This document shows positions 51,928-60,533 of a stretch of DNA of 64,000 bases, one piece after another. The translations under genes were made by a program, and so were the position numbers. Where the stretch lies: assembly GCA_910585955.1 (NCBI GenBank), contig CAJUGC010000009.1, forward strand, positions 39,111-103,110. The letters run 5' to 3'. Source of the DNA: an uncultured Christensenella sp. (GTDB lineage: Bacteria > Bacillota > Clostridia > Christensenellales > Pumilibacteraceae). The notes below the pieces were generated by a model. The model had not been told where the DNA came from and did no database searches. It saw only the letters and a list, made by a program, of their open reading frames with translations. Every line of letters starts with the position of its first letter. The first letter of the stretch is position 1.

Positions 51928-53223
51928 ATGACGGTTAGAGAAATCAAAAAAGAAGCAAACGACACTTATTTTTCCGCGCATAGGTTTAAAGCAATGCCTG
52001 CTTACGGCGTGGCGTTTTTTGTTATTGTAAATATTCTTTTGCTTTCGTCCGTTATTTACGCTTTTTTGGCGTCGATTGTCGGAGTCCATATTTTCGTTGC
52101 CGTGATAATTGCGGCTTATTGCGCTCTGTTATTGATACTCGTGCTCTGCCTGAGCGGTCAGTTTTCTTATAGCGTAGACGAGTACTTTTTATCGGTTTCC
52201 GGAAAAGAAAACAATACGGTGAGTTTTGCTTTCGGAGGTTTTCGCAAAAATAATTTTGTGAGAACCATGCTTGCTAGGTTACTCGGTTTTTTTGTTACAT
52301 TGGTTTTGACTTGTTTTGCGATCGTTCCCGGAGTTATATTCGGCATAATTACTTCGATGACGTATTATGTAATGAAAAACGATCCGAAAATCGGCGTTAC
52401 TCAAGCAATGCGTAAGTCTGCGAAACTAATGAAAAAACACGGTATGCAGTACTTCGGTTTGGGCTTTTCCTTTCTCGGTTGGTTTTTGCTCTGCATAATT
52501 ACGCTCGGATTGGGATTTATATTCGTGTTGCCGTATTTCAATTGTTGCAAGGCGATATTCTATAAACGAGTATTGAGCGGAGAGGCTGTCGAGTCGGAAG
52601 GGCAGGAACTGTTTGAAGCGGACGATTTAACGTCGGACGGGGAAAGTACGGCTGAAACTATTCGATCCGACGAGTCTGTCGTATGTTTGCCTTATGACGA
52701 CGAGGTGATTATCGACGGCGGCGTGCAAATGGAAGATACGGATAGCGTAATCGTCGAACAGGTATCATCGGATCCTATAGTCGAACTTATAACCCCGGAA
52801 AGTGACGTTTCGGTAATAACAGAAACACCGAGTGAGTTCGAAACGGTTGATGATGGCGGCGACAATGCTATAAACAATGTAGAAAAAACAGAAACAATTA
52901 TTGTAGATCCCCGATCGGATGAAACGCCGATTGAAGCGGAAAAAGTCGTGGAAACCGATAATAATTTAGAAAATAATTCTCATTCCAGAGACGCGATAAA
53001 GAAACGTATAGAACAGCTAAAACGAGAAAGAAATGCGCATACTGCTTCTGCTCGTCCGCAAAGGCCGTCGTCGCATGATAATATTAAGAGTCAAACGGAA
53101 CAACAGCATACGGCGCAAAAACCGATCGACGTTGACAGCGCGCATAATGATCTGCCGAAACGAGAGAAAAAATCGGATGAATTTGCTCCGGAGAAAATCG
53201 AAGTGGAAATAGTGGAGGACTGA
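51928..53223 (+). CDS. DUF975-like membrane protein with long acidic tail
   Basis: 431 residues. The first 215 form about five or six membrane helices. The segment from CFAIVPGVIFGIITSMTYYV through DPKIGVTQAMRKSAKLMKKHG to FLGWFLLCIITLGLG follows the DUF975 pattern closely. The remaining half is hydrophilic, rich in Asp, Glu, Ser and Val and probably disordered, with a Lys/Arg patch (AIKKRIEQLKRERN). Such a tail is not usual for the family. The ATG at 51928 is preferred to a GTG two codons earlier because of GAGG spacing. Function of DUF975 proteins is unknown. Confidence 0.8.
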   Translation: MTVREIKKEANDTYFSAHRFKAMPAYGVAFFVIVNILLLSSVIYAFLASIVGVHIFVAVIIAAYCALLLILVLCLSGQFSYSVDEYFLSVSGKENNTVSFAFGGFRKNNFVRTMLARLLGFFVTLVLTCFAIVPGVIFGIITSMTYYVMKNDPKIGVTQAMRKSAKLMKKHGMQYFGLGFSFLGWFLLCIITLGLGFIFVLPYFNCCKAIFYKRVLSGEAVESEGQELFEADDLTSDGESTAETIRSDESVVCLPYDDEVIIDGGVQMEDTDSVIVEQVSSDPIVELITPESDVSVITETPSEFETVDDGGDNAINNVEKTETIIVDPRSDETPIEAEKVVETDNNLENNSHSRDAIKKRIEQLKRERNAHTASARPQRPSSHDNIKSQTEQQHTAQKPIDVDSAHNDLPKREKKSDEFAPEKIEVEIVED

Positions 53224-53229
53224 CGACAG

Positions 53230-54105
53230 TTGAGTAAAAAGCAAAAGTATTCTCTTACCGCAAGTCAGCGTAAGGAGCTAAGGCACAAAGAAGAAGCAAA
53301 AACTGAAGAAACGGAAGGCGATGTTAAAACCGCCGATAAAAATAAATTCGGTTTGTGGATAATACCGTTGATTATTTGTGCCGTTGCGCTTATAGTTACG
53401 GCTATTGTTTTGCCATTCACTTGCAGCGCGTACGGCAGCGTCAAGAATCCTGTTGCTAAGATAGAACTTAGTAACGGTATGTATCTCGAGTTTGAGATTT
53501 ATGAGGACACTTGTCCGATTGCCGCGACGAATTTTATATTTTTGGCTCGCAACAATTTCTTTGACGGGACTATCATTTACGATTCTCAAAACGGTTGGGT
53601 GCGTTTCGGCGAGTTTACTTCCATGCAGACATACAAGACGCAAGATAAAAAATACATGGACAAGCTTGACGGATTTTACGACAATCATGCAAAAAACAAA
53701 CTCGGCTACAGACTATACGCCGACACTTCTACCGACGCGGGACGCTATGGCGAAGAAGGAATGTTGACATTTAATTATAAGAATTCTTCTTGTCAATTTT
53801 TCATGTCGTCGCATTCCAATTGTCAGACGCGCGTCGAAAACAGCACTGCCGACTATACGCCGACTGTTGTAGGTCGAGCGCTTAACGACCAAACTCTCGC
53901 TCATATCAGAAGTATTGCGGAGCTTCCGAGGAACGAAGAGTCTCCTCATTCCATATGGAAAAATCCTTTGCCCACCATAACGATTAAATCGGTTAAATTG
54001 TATAATCTCGACGGAAAAAAGTGGCGCAAATTCCATTTCGAGGATTATATGAGTAAGGCTCGGGAAAACGAAAATACGGCTATTTCCAATTGGTACAGCG
54101 ATTAG
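53230..54105 (+). CDS. Membrane-anchored cyclophilin-type peptidyl-prolyl isomerase
   Basis: A cytoplasmic charged N-terminus, one membrane helix (about residues 40-63), then an extracellular cyclophilin domain with CPIAATNFIFLARNNFFDGT, GMLTFNYKNSSCQFFM (equivalent of the SQFFI motif) and TVVGRAL. It should help fold exported proteins. Several usual active-site residues are altered and there is an insertion (KTQDKKYMDKLDGFYD), so activity is uncertain. The start is a TTG at 53230 with GGAGG 11 bases upstream, 6 bases after the DUF975-like gene. Confidence 0.85.
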   Translation: MSKKQKYSLTASQRKELRHKEEAKTEETEGDVKTADKNKFGLWIIPLIICAVALIVTAIVLPFTCSAYGSVKNPVAKIELSNGMYLEFEIYEDTCPIAATNFIFLARNNFFDGTIIYDSQNGWVRFGEFTSMQTYKTQDKKYMDKLDGFYDNHAKNKLGYRLYADTSTDAGRYGEEGMLTFNYKNSSCQFFMSSHSNCQTRVENSTADYTPTVVGRALNDQTLAHIRSIAELPRNEESPHSIWKNPLPTITIKSVKLYNLDGKKWRKFHFEDYMSKARENENTAISNWYSD

Positions 54106-54131
54106 CATATTTACCGGTATAAAATCAATAC

Positions 54132-54166
54132 AAATTACCGACCATAATTAGGGAGGTAATTTTTTT
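54132..54166 (+). terminator. Terminator-like hairpin that contains the next gene's Shine-Dalgarno
   Basis: AAATTACC (54132-54139) pairs with GGTAATTT (54155-54162), followed by four more T and the ATG at 54167. GGGAGG, the ribosome binding site of the next gene, spans the start of the right arm. Same design as at 4580-4620. Confidence 0.6.
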
Positions 54167-54895
54167 ATGACTATCGGCTTGATACTCCTTGCGGCTGTTG
54201 CGGTTTTTCTGTTTTTCGGAGGCAGCGAGCATTTTTTTTCCAAGCTCGGCATTCCTTCCAAAGCGGCGTTTCTAATAGTCCTTGCACTTGTGCTCGGCAC
54301 GATTATTCCAACGCTATCATTCGGTACGGCGCTTACGGTCAATCTCGGCGGTTTTTTGATACCGCTTGCAGTTATGACGGTTTTTCTTTTCAGATGTAAT
54401 TCTACGGGAGAAAGATTGAAGGCGCTGTTGTCAGTAGCCGCGGTAGCCGCTGTTTGCGTTGCGGTTCGAATGTTGATACCCAATACTTCCGCCGGACTTG
54501 GCGTGACTATATCGGTCGTGACCGGGTTTGTCGGAGCAGCGGTAGCCTGTATGGTTACGGGTTCGAGAGTTTCCGCTCTTGCCGGCGTTCTCGGAGGCGT
54601 GGCGATAGGAGACGTGGTTACTTCTCTTGTATACAGATTTTTTATAGACGGTTCTATCGTATCTTTGGGAACGGCGGGAGCGTTTGATTCGGTTATTATA
54701 GGCGTAGTCTTTACGGTCATAATAGCAGAAGCATTGTCTGCCGTAAGAAGACATTCTCGGTCTGCCGTCCATGTCGAGGCGCAAACGAATATGATCGAGG
54801 CGGGAAAAGACAATGACGAAATCGAGAAAGCTCCTCCTATATATCATTTTAACGAAGAAGATTACGAAGAGTATTTCAATGACGATATCGATTGA
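54167..54895 (+). CDS. Multi-pass membrane protein, DUF1614-like
   Basis: 242 residues with about eight hydrophobic segments rich in Ala, Gly and Val and a short acidic tail (HFNEEDYEEYFNDDID). The N-terminal LILLAAVAVFLFFGG and the NLGGFLIPLAVM block resemble the DUF1614 family of predicted membrane proteins. This assignment is tentative. Function unknown. The ATG follows GGGAGG within a hairpin. Its stop region contains the -35 box of the next gene. Confidence 0.72.
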   Translation: MTIGLILLAAVAVFLFFGGSEHFFSKLGIPSKAAFLIVLALVLGTIIPTLSFGTALTVNLGGFLIPLAVMTVFLFRCNSTGERLKALLSVAAVAAVCVAVRMLIPNTSAGLGVTISVVTGFVGAAVACMVTGSRVSALAGVLGGVAIGDVVTSLVYRFFIDGSIVSLGTAGAFDSVIIGVVFTVIIAEALSAVRRHSRSAVHVEAQTNMIEAGKDNDEIEKAPPIYHFNEEDYEEYFNDDID

Positions 54896-54920
54896 CTTCG
54901 CATTACGTTTATGATAAAAT
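54892..54920 (+). promoter_or_regulatory. Sigma-A-type promoter, leaderless start
   Basis: TTGACT (54892-54897, overlapping the upstream stop codon), 17 bases, TAAAAT (54915-54920), then 6 bases to the ATG at 54927. No Shine-Dalgarno. Confidence 0.72.
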
Positions 54921-54926
54921 ATGCGT

Positions 54927-56195
54927 ATGCGCATAGTAGACGTTGACAAAGGAAGCGTGGGCGAGGAGCTTGGCATAAAACCCGATGACGAGCTTATTGC
55001 CTTTGACGGACAAAAAGTAGTCGATATTCTCGACTATGATTTCTACAATGAGAGCGAGCGTTTTTATATGACTGTCAAAAGCGGCGACGAAGAGATCGAG
55101 TTCGATATAGAGAAGGATTCGGACGAGGATCTCGGTTTGACGCTCGAAGAGGAGCTGTCCGTTCGTGTGTGCCGCAATAAGTGTATATTTTGTTTTGTAG
55201 ACCAACTCCCGAAGAGGGAACTCAGAAAAAGTCTACACGTTAAGGACGACGATTATCGATACAGTTTTATAAGCGGAAGTTATGTAACGCTTACGAATGT
55301 TTCTACCGATGACCTCGAACGTATCGTAAGGTTAAAGCTTTCTCCTCTTTACATAAGTATTCATTCGTCGAATAATGAATTGCGTCGTAAAATGCTCGGA
55401 AATCCCAAAGCTCCGGACATCGTCGAACAGCTGAAATTTTTGTATCGCGGCGGAATTAAAATTCATGCGCAGATAGTATATTGCCCCGAAATCAACGAGG
55501 ACGTAGCCGAGACGGCAATCGATACCGCGCCTTATTGCGAGAGTCTTGCCGTTGTGCCGGTAGGACTCACGAAAGATTGCAACACAGCTCTTAGGTGCGT
55601 CAATAGAGACGATGCCCGTCGTGTAGTCGAGAGAATTGCTCCGCTTCAAAAAGAATTTCTTAAAAAAAAGAGAACGCGGTATGTTTTTCTTGCCGACGAG
55701 TTTTACATAATAGGCGAACTTCCCGTGCCGAGTTACGAGCATTACGAAAACTTTGTTCAGATTGAAAACGGGGTCGGCATGATTGCGCTCTTTAAGCACG
55801 AAGTCGAATTTGCTTTGGAAGAAACAGACGATGGGCAAGTCGGAAATTTCTCTATAGCGACAGGCGTTGCTGCATATAAGACCATTAAAGAAGCCGCAAA
55901 GAAAATTACGGACAAGTTCGGCGGAAGCATAAAGGTCTTTCCCGTAGTCAACAGCTTTTTCGGTGAGAGCGTAACAGTTGCGGGGCTCGTGACCGGCGGC
56001 GACATATACAAGAGATTGAATGGAGAAGAGCTTGGAGAATATCTTATGCTTCCGAGGTGTATGCTTAAAGAGTTCGGCGACGTGTTTCTCGATAATATGA
56101 CGATCGGCGAGCTCGAACATAAGCTCGGAACGAAGATAAAGATCGTAGGTACCGACGGAGTTTCTTTCGTCAAAGGATGTGTGCAAAGTGAGTAA
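54927..56195 (+). CDS. DUF512 protein with PDZ-like N-terminus and Cys cluster
   Basis: An N-terminal PDZ-like domain (VDKGSVGEELGIKPDDELIAF) is followed by a C-x3-C-x2-C cluster (CRNKCIFCFVDQLP) of radical-SAM type and the DUF512 region. This conserved Clostridia family has no established function. 422 residues, normal. The ATG at 54927 is chosen over one two codons upstream because it lies 6 bases after the -10 box and gives the usual MRIVDVDKGS start. It precedes der in the order common in Clostridia. Confidence 0.88.
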   Translation: MRIVDVDKGSVGEELGIKPDDELIAFDGQKVVDILDYDFYNESERFYMTVKSGDEEIEFDIEKDSDEDLGLTLEEELSVRVCRNKCIFCFVDQLPKRELRKSLHVKDDDYRYSFISGSYVTLTNVSTDDLERIVRLKLSPLYISIHSSNNELRRKMLGNPKAPDIVEQLKFLYRGGIKIHAQIVYCPEINEDVAETAIDTAPYCESLAVVPVGLTKDCNTALRCVNRDDARRVVERIAPLQKEFLKKKRTRYVFLADEFYIIGELPVPSYEHYENFVQIENGVGMIALFKHEVEFALEETDDGQVGNFSIATGVAAYKTIKEAAKKITDKFGGSIKVFPVVNSFFGESVTVAGLVTGGDIYKRLNGEELGEYLMLPRCMLKEFGDVFLDNMTIGELEHKLGTKIKIVGTDGVSFVKGCVQSE

Positions 56196-57510
56196 AAAAC
56201 CGTTGGTCGCAGTCGTCGGTCGTCCGAACGTCGGCAAGTCGACTTTCTTCAATAAGGTTTGCGGTAAGCGTATCGCCATAGTAAAGGATCTGCCCGGAGT
56301 AACGCGCGATCGCATTTATGCCGATGCGGAATGGTGCGGGCGAGCTTTTACGCTTATAGATACGGGCGGATTGGAACTCAAAAGCGACGACACGATGTTT
56401 GCGCACATTCGTAAGCAGGCGCTTGCGGCAATGGAACTTGCGGATGTCATTGTGTTTTTTACGGATGGAAAGGGCGGTCTTGTCTCGTCCGATTACGACG
56501 TTGCAGAGATTCTGCGAACTACGAATAAACCGGTCGTGCTCGTAGTCAACAAGCTCGATAACTTCGAGGTCGAAAAAACTTATGAGTTTTATGAATTGGG
56601 GCTTGGAGAGCCGTTTCCCGTCTCCTGCGAGCAAGGCAAAGGGCTCGGCGAGGTGCTTGACGCCGTTATAGGACATTTTCCTTCGACCGAAACGGACGAG
56701 GCGGAGGAGGGGATACGCATTGCGGTAGTCGGTAAACCGAACGTAGGCAAGTCATCGCTTGTAAATAAACTGCTCGGTTTTGAACGCGTAATCGTCAGTG
56801 ATGTTGCCGGAACGACGCGCGACGCAGTGGATACTCCCATCGAAGTCGACGGCAATAAGTATGTGCTGATCGATACGGCGGGACTGCGCCGCAAACGAGG
56901 CATTGAGGATGACACAGTCGAGAGTTACAGCGTCATGCGCACGCTTTCCGCCGTTCGGCGTGCCGACGTCGTGCTTATAGTAATGGATGCTTCGGAGGAC
57001 ATTTCCGAGCAAGATGTGCGAATTGCCGGTTTCGTGCATGAAGAGGGCAAGCCGAGCATTATAGTCATGAACAAGTGGGATAAGGTCGAAAAGGACACGC
57101 ACACGATAAACAAGCACACAAAAAAGCTCGAAGAAGATCTTGCTTTTATGAGTTACCATAAGTCGCTGTTTATTTCGGCAGAGACGGGACTAAGAGTGAA
57201 TAAGCTTCTCGAAATGGCTATGACGGCGCACGCTCACGCTTCTACCCGTATTGCTACGGGTGTGCTTAACGAAATAGTCGGCGAGGCAGTCGCAATGACC
57301 GAGCCGCCCGCTTTTTCCGGCAGACGACTGAAAATCTATTACGCAACGCAGGCAAGGAGCAATCCTCCGAGATTTACGTTTTTCGTAAACGATACGAAAC
57401 TTGTGCATTTTTCATACGAGAGATATCTCGAAAACTATTTGCGCAAGTCTTTCGATTTCAGTTGTACGCCGATAGAGCTCGAATTCAGAGGAAGACAGGA
57501 GAATAAATGA
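56188..57510 (+). CDS. der: Der (EngA), double-domain ribosome-assembly GTPase
   Basis: Two tandem GTPase domains act in 50S subunit assembly: first G1 GRPNVGKST and G3 DTGG, second G1 GKPNVGKSS, G3 DTAG and G4 NKWD. A C-terminal KH-like domain follows (FSGRRLKIYYATQ). The GTG at 56188 is preferred (AAAGGA 10 bases upstream, start MSKKPLVAVVGRPNVGK); a GTG at 56179 is too close to that site. It overlaps the end of the DUF512 gene by 8 bases. 440 residues. Confidence 0.96.
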   Translation: MSKKPLVAVVGRPNVGKSTFFNKVCGKRIAIVKDLPGVTRDRIYADAEWCGRAFTLIDTGGLELKSDDTMFAHIRKQALAAMELADVIVFFTDGKGGLVSSDYDVAEILRTTNKPVVLVVNKLDNFEVEKTYEFYELGLGEPFPVSCEQGKGLGEVLDAVIGHFPSTETDEAEEGIRIAVVGKPNVGKSSLVNKLLGFERVIVSDVAGTTRDAVDTPIEVDGNKYVLIDTAGLRRKRGIEDDTVESYSVMRTLSAVRRADVVLIVMDASEDISEQDVRIAGFVHEEGKPSIIVMNKWDKVEKDTHTINKHTKKLEEDLAFMSYHKSLFISAETGLRVNKLLEMAMTAHAHASTRIATGVLNEIVGEAVAMTEPPAFSGRRLKIYYATQARSNPPRFTFFVNDTKLVHFSYERYLENYLRKSFDFSCTPIELEFRGRQENK

Positions 57511-58181
57511 TGTACGTTTTTAAAATCATAGCCGTCGTAATCGGCTCGTATCTGTTCGGAAATATAAATACGGCGCTGATTATTTCCAAAATCAAAAAAG
57601 GCGACGTGCGCAAAATGGGAAGCGGCAACCCCGGCACAATGAATATGTTTCGCAATTACGGAGTAGTGCTCGGTGTGGTTACGCTTTTATGCGACGCACT
57701 TAAAGGAGCTGTTCCCTGTATTCTAGGGTGGTGGCTGCTCGGAGACGAAAATACGTTTGCCGGCAGTCGATTCGGGTTATATCTCGGCGGCTTCAGTGTG
57801 ATAGTAGGTCATGTTTTCCCTGTATTTCTCAAATTTAAAGGAGGGAAAGGCATAGCAAGCTCGATAGGCGTTTGTCTTGTTGCACACCCTTTGGCAACCC
57901 TTGTGACATTCGTTGTCGGAGTGCTGTTTCTGCTGGTTACAAAAATGGGCTCGATTACGTCCTTTCTTATCATATCGTTTCCTCTCGCAATAGAGGGATA
58001 TCAAGCGGCGGCGCTCGGCGGCACTATGGCTATAATAAACTGTCTGCTTATTTTCGCGCTTTTTGCTCTTACGCTTTTTGCACATCGTAAAAATGTAGTT
58101 AAACTTTTCCGAGGCAAGGAAAGCAAAACAATTCTTTTCGGGAAAAATAAGTCTGCGAAGAAGAAAGAACAGGCGGCATAA
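57507..58181 (+). CDS. plsY: PlsY, acyl-phosphate:glycerol-3-phosphate acyltransferase
   Basis: Membrane enzyme for the first acylation of phospholipid synthesis. About five membrane helices with the three PlsY motifs: GSYLFGNINTALI, GSGNPGTMNMFRNYG and HVFPVFLKFKGGKGIASS. 224 residues with a basic tail. The ATG overlaps the der stop (ATGA). A terminator follows. Confidence 0.94.
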   Translation: MMYVFKIIAVVIGSYLFGNINTALIISKIKKGDVRKMGSGNPGTMNMFRNYGVVLGVVTLLCDALKGAVPCILGWWLLGDENTFAGSRFGLYLGGFSVIVGHVFPVFLKFKGGKGIASSIGVCLVAHPLATLVTFVVGVLFLLVTKMGSITSFLIISFPLAIEGYQAAALGGTMAIINCLLIFALFALTLFAHRKNVVKLFRGKESKTILFGKNKSAKKKEQAA

Positions 58182-58200
58182 ATTTATTTGAATTAAGTGC

Positions 58201-58227
58201 AAGACGGCATTGAAAGTGCCGTCTTTT
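58201..58227 (+). terminator. Terminator of the DUF512-der-plsY unit
   Basis: AAGACGGCA (58201-58209) pairs with TGCCGTCTT (58217-58225), followed by TTTT. Confidence 0.88.
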
Positions 58228-58253
58228 GCTATAAGCTAATACGAAGATTATCC

Positions 58254-58283
58254 TTGACAATTCGGCTGATAAAATGATATACT
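58254..58283 (+). promoter_or_regulatory. Promoter of the TIR gene
   Basis: TTGACA (58254-58259), 18 bases, TATACT (58278-58283). The transcript should begin near 58290, at the base of the long hairpin. Confidence 0.8.
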
Positions 58284-58287
58284 GAAC

Positions 58288-58454
58288 TTGCCAAACATCT
58301 TAATAAAAACTTGGAGTGAATACGCCCTTTAGGTGATTCTCTGCTCCGAGTTTTTAGAGATGTTTGGCGACATAAGGAGATAGCCTTTCGGGGTGCTGTC
58401 TCCTTGCGGAGGCGGCACTTTTTTATATGTCGTTCTTCGAGTCGCCAAGCATTT
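58288..58454 (+). other. Attenuator/riboswitch-like leader of the TIR gene
   Basis: An 80-base rod (58288-58370) has an 11-pair base (58290-58300 with 58358-58368), a 12-pair middle (58305-58316 with 58344-58355) and a bulged 8-pair tip. Next, 58374-58384 pairs with 58395-58405 (11 pairs). An exclusive alternative pairs 58393-58403 with 58408-58418 (11 pairs, TTGC loop) and runs into TTTTTT, a strong terminator. Finally, 58441-58452 can pair over 12 bases with the right arm of the rod (58360-58371). This is the layout of a regulated terminator. No known riboswitch or T-box core was recognised. Confidence 0.65.
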
Positions 58455-58484
58455 CGAAAAAACATTAAGAAAAGGAGAATACTA

Positions 58485-60488
58485 ATGAGCACAATTTCCG
58501 AATGGCGTTGCAAGTCCTGCAACGCTGTGCTTAACGTTTCGTCAGCTGTCGACGGCGTGGCTGAATGTAAGTTTTGTCACAACGTCTATACCGTGCCGAA
58601 AGAGAGTACAAGCGAAGCAGTGCTGAATTTTTTGCGTATGGGCGAGCATGACCTCGACACTGCAAAATTCGACGACGCTTACGCCGCGTTTGCCAAAGCC
58701 GCACAACTTGATCTTGAAGAACCGCAAGCCTATTTCGGTATGGCGCTTGCGGAATTCAAGGTACAACAGCTTACCGATTATGTGAACCAAAAACTGCAGC
58801 CTATATGTCATGCTGTTTCGGACAAGGCGTTTTCGTATAATAAAAATTATCGCAAAGCGCTTTCGCTCGCAACCGAATGCCAGAGAAAAGTATACGAGGC
58901 GCAATGCAAGGATATAGACGCAATAAAGCGGGAGTTTTACGCGCTCGAGGAAGACGACATAAATTACGACACATTTATTTGCGTTAAGGTAAACGACGGC
59001 GGCGAGTTCACGCGTGACAGCCACTACGCGGCAAATATTTACGATCATTTGAAAGACAGGGGATACAAGCCGTTCTACAGCGAGCGAGAGATAAAGGGAC
59101 GCACGGGCGCGGCATACGAGGCGTTGATACTGTATGCGCTTATGAAATCGGAGTGCATGATAGTCGTATGCTCTGACGAAAGCTACTTGCAAACGCCGTG
59201 GGTCAAAAACGAGTACACGCGATTTTTAAAGCTTATCGGAGACGCGGAGAAGGACAGCGACGCGATTACGGTTGCGTTCTTGGGAAGTCCTATAGAACGG
59301 CTTACGGGCAAACGCTCGAAAATTCAAGGCATAGATCTCGGTAAGCCCGATGCTTTCAGTCTTATAGAAAGTTATGTGGAAAAGCACACTCCGCAGGCAA
59401 GAGCAATCAGAGAAATAGAGCGGATCACAAAAGAACTCGAAGCCGAGGAAATTCGCAAGCAAATCGAAGAGCAAAAACGTGCGCAGGCAGAGCTTGAGAA
59501 AAAATTACATGAACTCAGCTCTCCAAAAGGTAACATTATAAGCGAGCCTGTCGTCAGTGTATACAATTTGCTTGTTAGGGCAAAACAGTTCAGTCGGACG
59601 GATGTGAATAAATCCATTCAATATTACAATCGTGTTCTCGATATGGAACCGGAAAACGAAAGTGCGTGGCTCGGATTATTTTTGATTGATTGTCATGCGG
59701 ATGATGTCGCAGATTTATCCGACAGCTCTTATTCACAATATTTATTAAATTCAAAATATTATGATAAAATATTGCAGTATGGTTCAAAAGAATTAAAAGA
59801 ATCTATAATTGACGCCAGAGTTAAAGCTGAAGAAAGATTTAATAAAGAAGCTGAAAAAATAAAACAAAGAAAACGCAAATTAGTTCTTGAACAAGAGATA
59901 GCTAAAGAAAACGATTTTTTGAACGAATTACTTTTAAACGAGATTGAATATTCCAAAAACACATCAAATATTAAAGATGAAATTTGTAGCGCACATAAAA
60001 AATCGTTTATGGGCGCAATACTGCATATGATAGGTTTTATGGTGCTGCTTATTGGCGTCATATTGATAGAAGTGAAGTATATTATGTCTTCAAACAGTAT
60101 AATTATGACTGTTTTATTTTCTATTGTAATTATAATTGGCGTAATAATGCTGTTAGTGGGTATAGGTTTCATTGATGCATATGATTTGTATGACAGTATT
60201 CGTGGTGTGCGGTCAATAAAATATGGCAATAAAGATGATTTGTCAATAGCGGCGGGAAGAGGAGTGTTTTTCTGTATTTTATCTTGCGGTATTTACGGTG
60301 TTGTGAAAGCGCTTACGGTATTGCTGAATGCTTCGAGAAGAAAAGTAAAAATATTGTCGCAACTGCAAAATCGAGAAAATGAGCGCGTGCAGAATTTAGA
60401 AGCTACTCGAAAAAAAATCGGGGAGAAAAAGAAACTGATAAATCAATATAAATCGGAACTTGAAACTTTAAAAACTTTTAACAATTAA
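58485..60488 (+). CDS. Zinc-ribbon/TPR/TIR protein with C-terminal membrane helices
   Basis: 667 residues. A zinc ribbon (C9, C12, C28, C31), TPR-like helices (about 40-90), and a TIR domain (about 158-300) with NYDTFICVKV, FYSEREIKGRTG and TPWVKNEYTRF. W239 and E243 form W-x3-E, the same pattern as the catalytic Glu region of SARM1 (WVHKE), so NAD cleavage is plausible. A coiled coil, a second TPR-like unit and two or three membrane helices (about 508-533, 538-565, 593-615) follow. From about base 59690 codon use becomes much more A+T-rich. The ATG at 58485 follows AAAGGAG. A defence or stress role is inference; it sits between plsY and spoIVA. Confidence 0.88.
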   Translation: MSTISEWRCKSCNAVLNVSSAVDGVAECKFCHNVYTVPKESTSEAVLNFLRMGEHDLDTAKFDDAYAAFAKAAQLDLEEPQAYFGMALAEFKVQQLTDYVNQKLQPICHAVSDKAFSYNKNYRKALSLATECQRKVYEAQCKDIDAIKREFYALEEDDINYDTFICVKVNDGGEFTRDSHYAANIYDHLKDRGYKPFYSEREIKGRTGAAYEALILYALMKSECMIVVCSDESYLQTPWVKNEYTRFLKLIGDAEKDSDAITVAFLGSPIERLTGKRSKIQGIDLGKPDAFSLIESYVEKHTPQARAIREIERITKELEAEEIRKQIEEQKRAQAELEKKLHELSSPKGNIISEPVVSVYNLLVRAKQFSRTDVNKSIQYYNRVLDMEPENESAWLGLFLIDCHADDVADLSDSSYSQYLLNSKYYDKILQYGSKELKESIIDARVKAEERFNKEAEKIKQRKRKLVLEQEIAKENDFLNELLLNEIEYSKNTSNIKDEICSAHKKSFMGAILHMIGFMVLLIGVILIEVKYIMSSNSIIMTVLFSIVIIIGVIMLLVGIGFIDAYDLYDSIRGVRSIKYGNKDDLSIAAGRGVFFCILSCGIYGVVKALTVLLNASRRKVKILSQLQNRENERVQNLEATRKKIGEKKKLINQYKSELETLKTFNN

Positions 60489-60493
60489 AACGC

Positions 60494-60525
60494 AAAAGTC
60501 TATCGAAAATATCGGTAGGCTTTTT
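60494..60525 (+). terminator. Terminator of the TIR gene
   Basis: AAGTCTATCG (60496-60505) pairs with CGGTAGGCTT (60513-60522), including two G-U pairs, and runs into five T. Confidence 0.8.
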
Positions 60526-60533
60526 CTGTGCTA

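Noticed and set aside
58288..58424. T-box leader for the TIR gene
   Set aside because: The rod and terminator layout is similar, but the conserved antiterminator core (TGGNACCGCG-like) and an AG-bulge are not seen, and the gene is not an amino acid gene.
58404..58484. Longer N-terminus for the TIR protein starting at 58404
   Set aside because: It would read through the leader terminator; the ATG at 58485 has AAAGGAG and gives the zinc ribbon directly.
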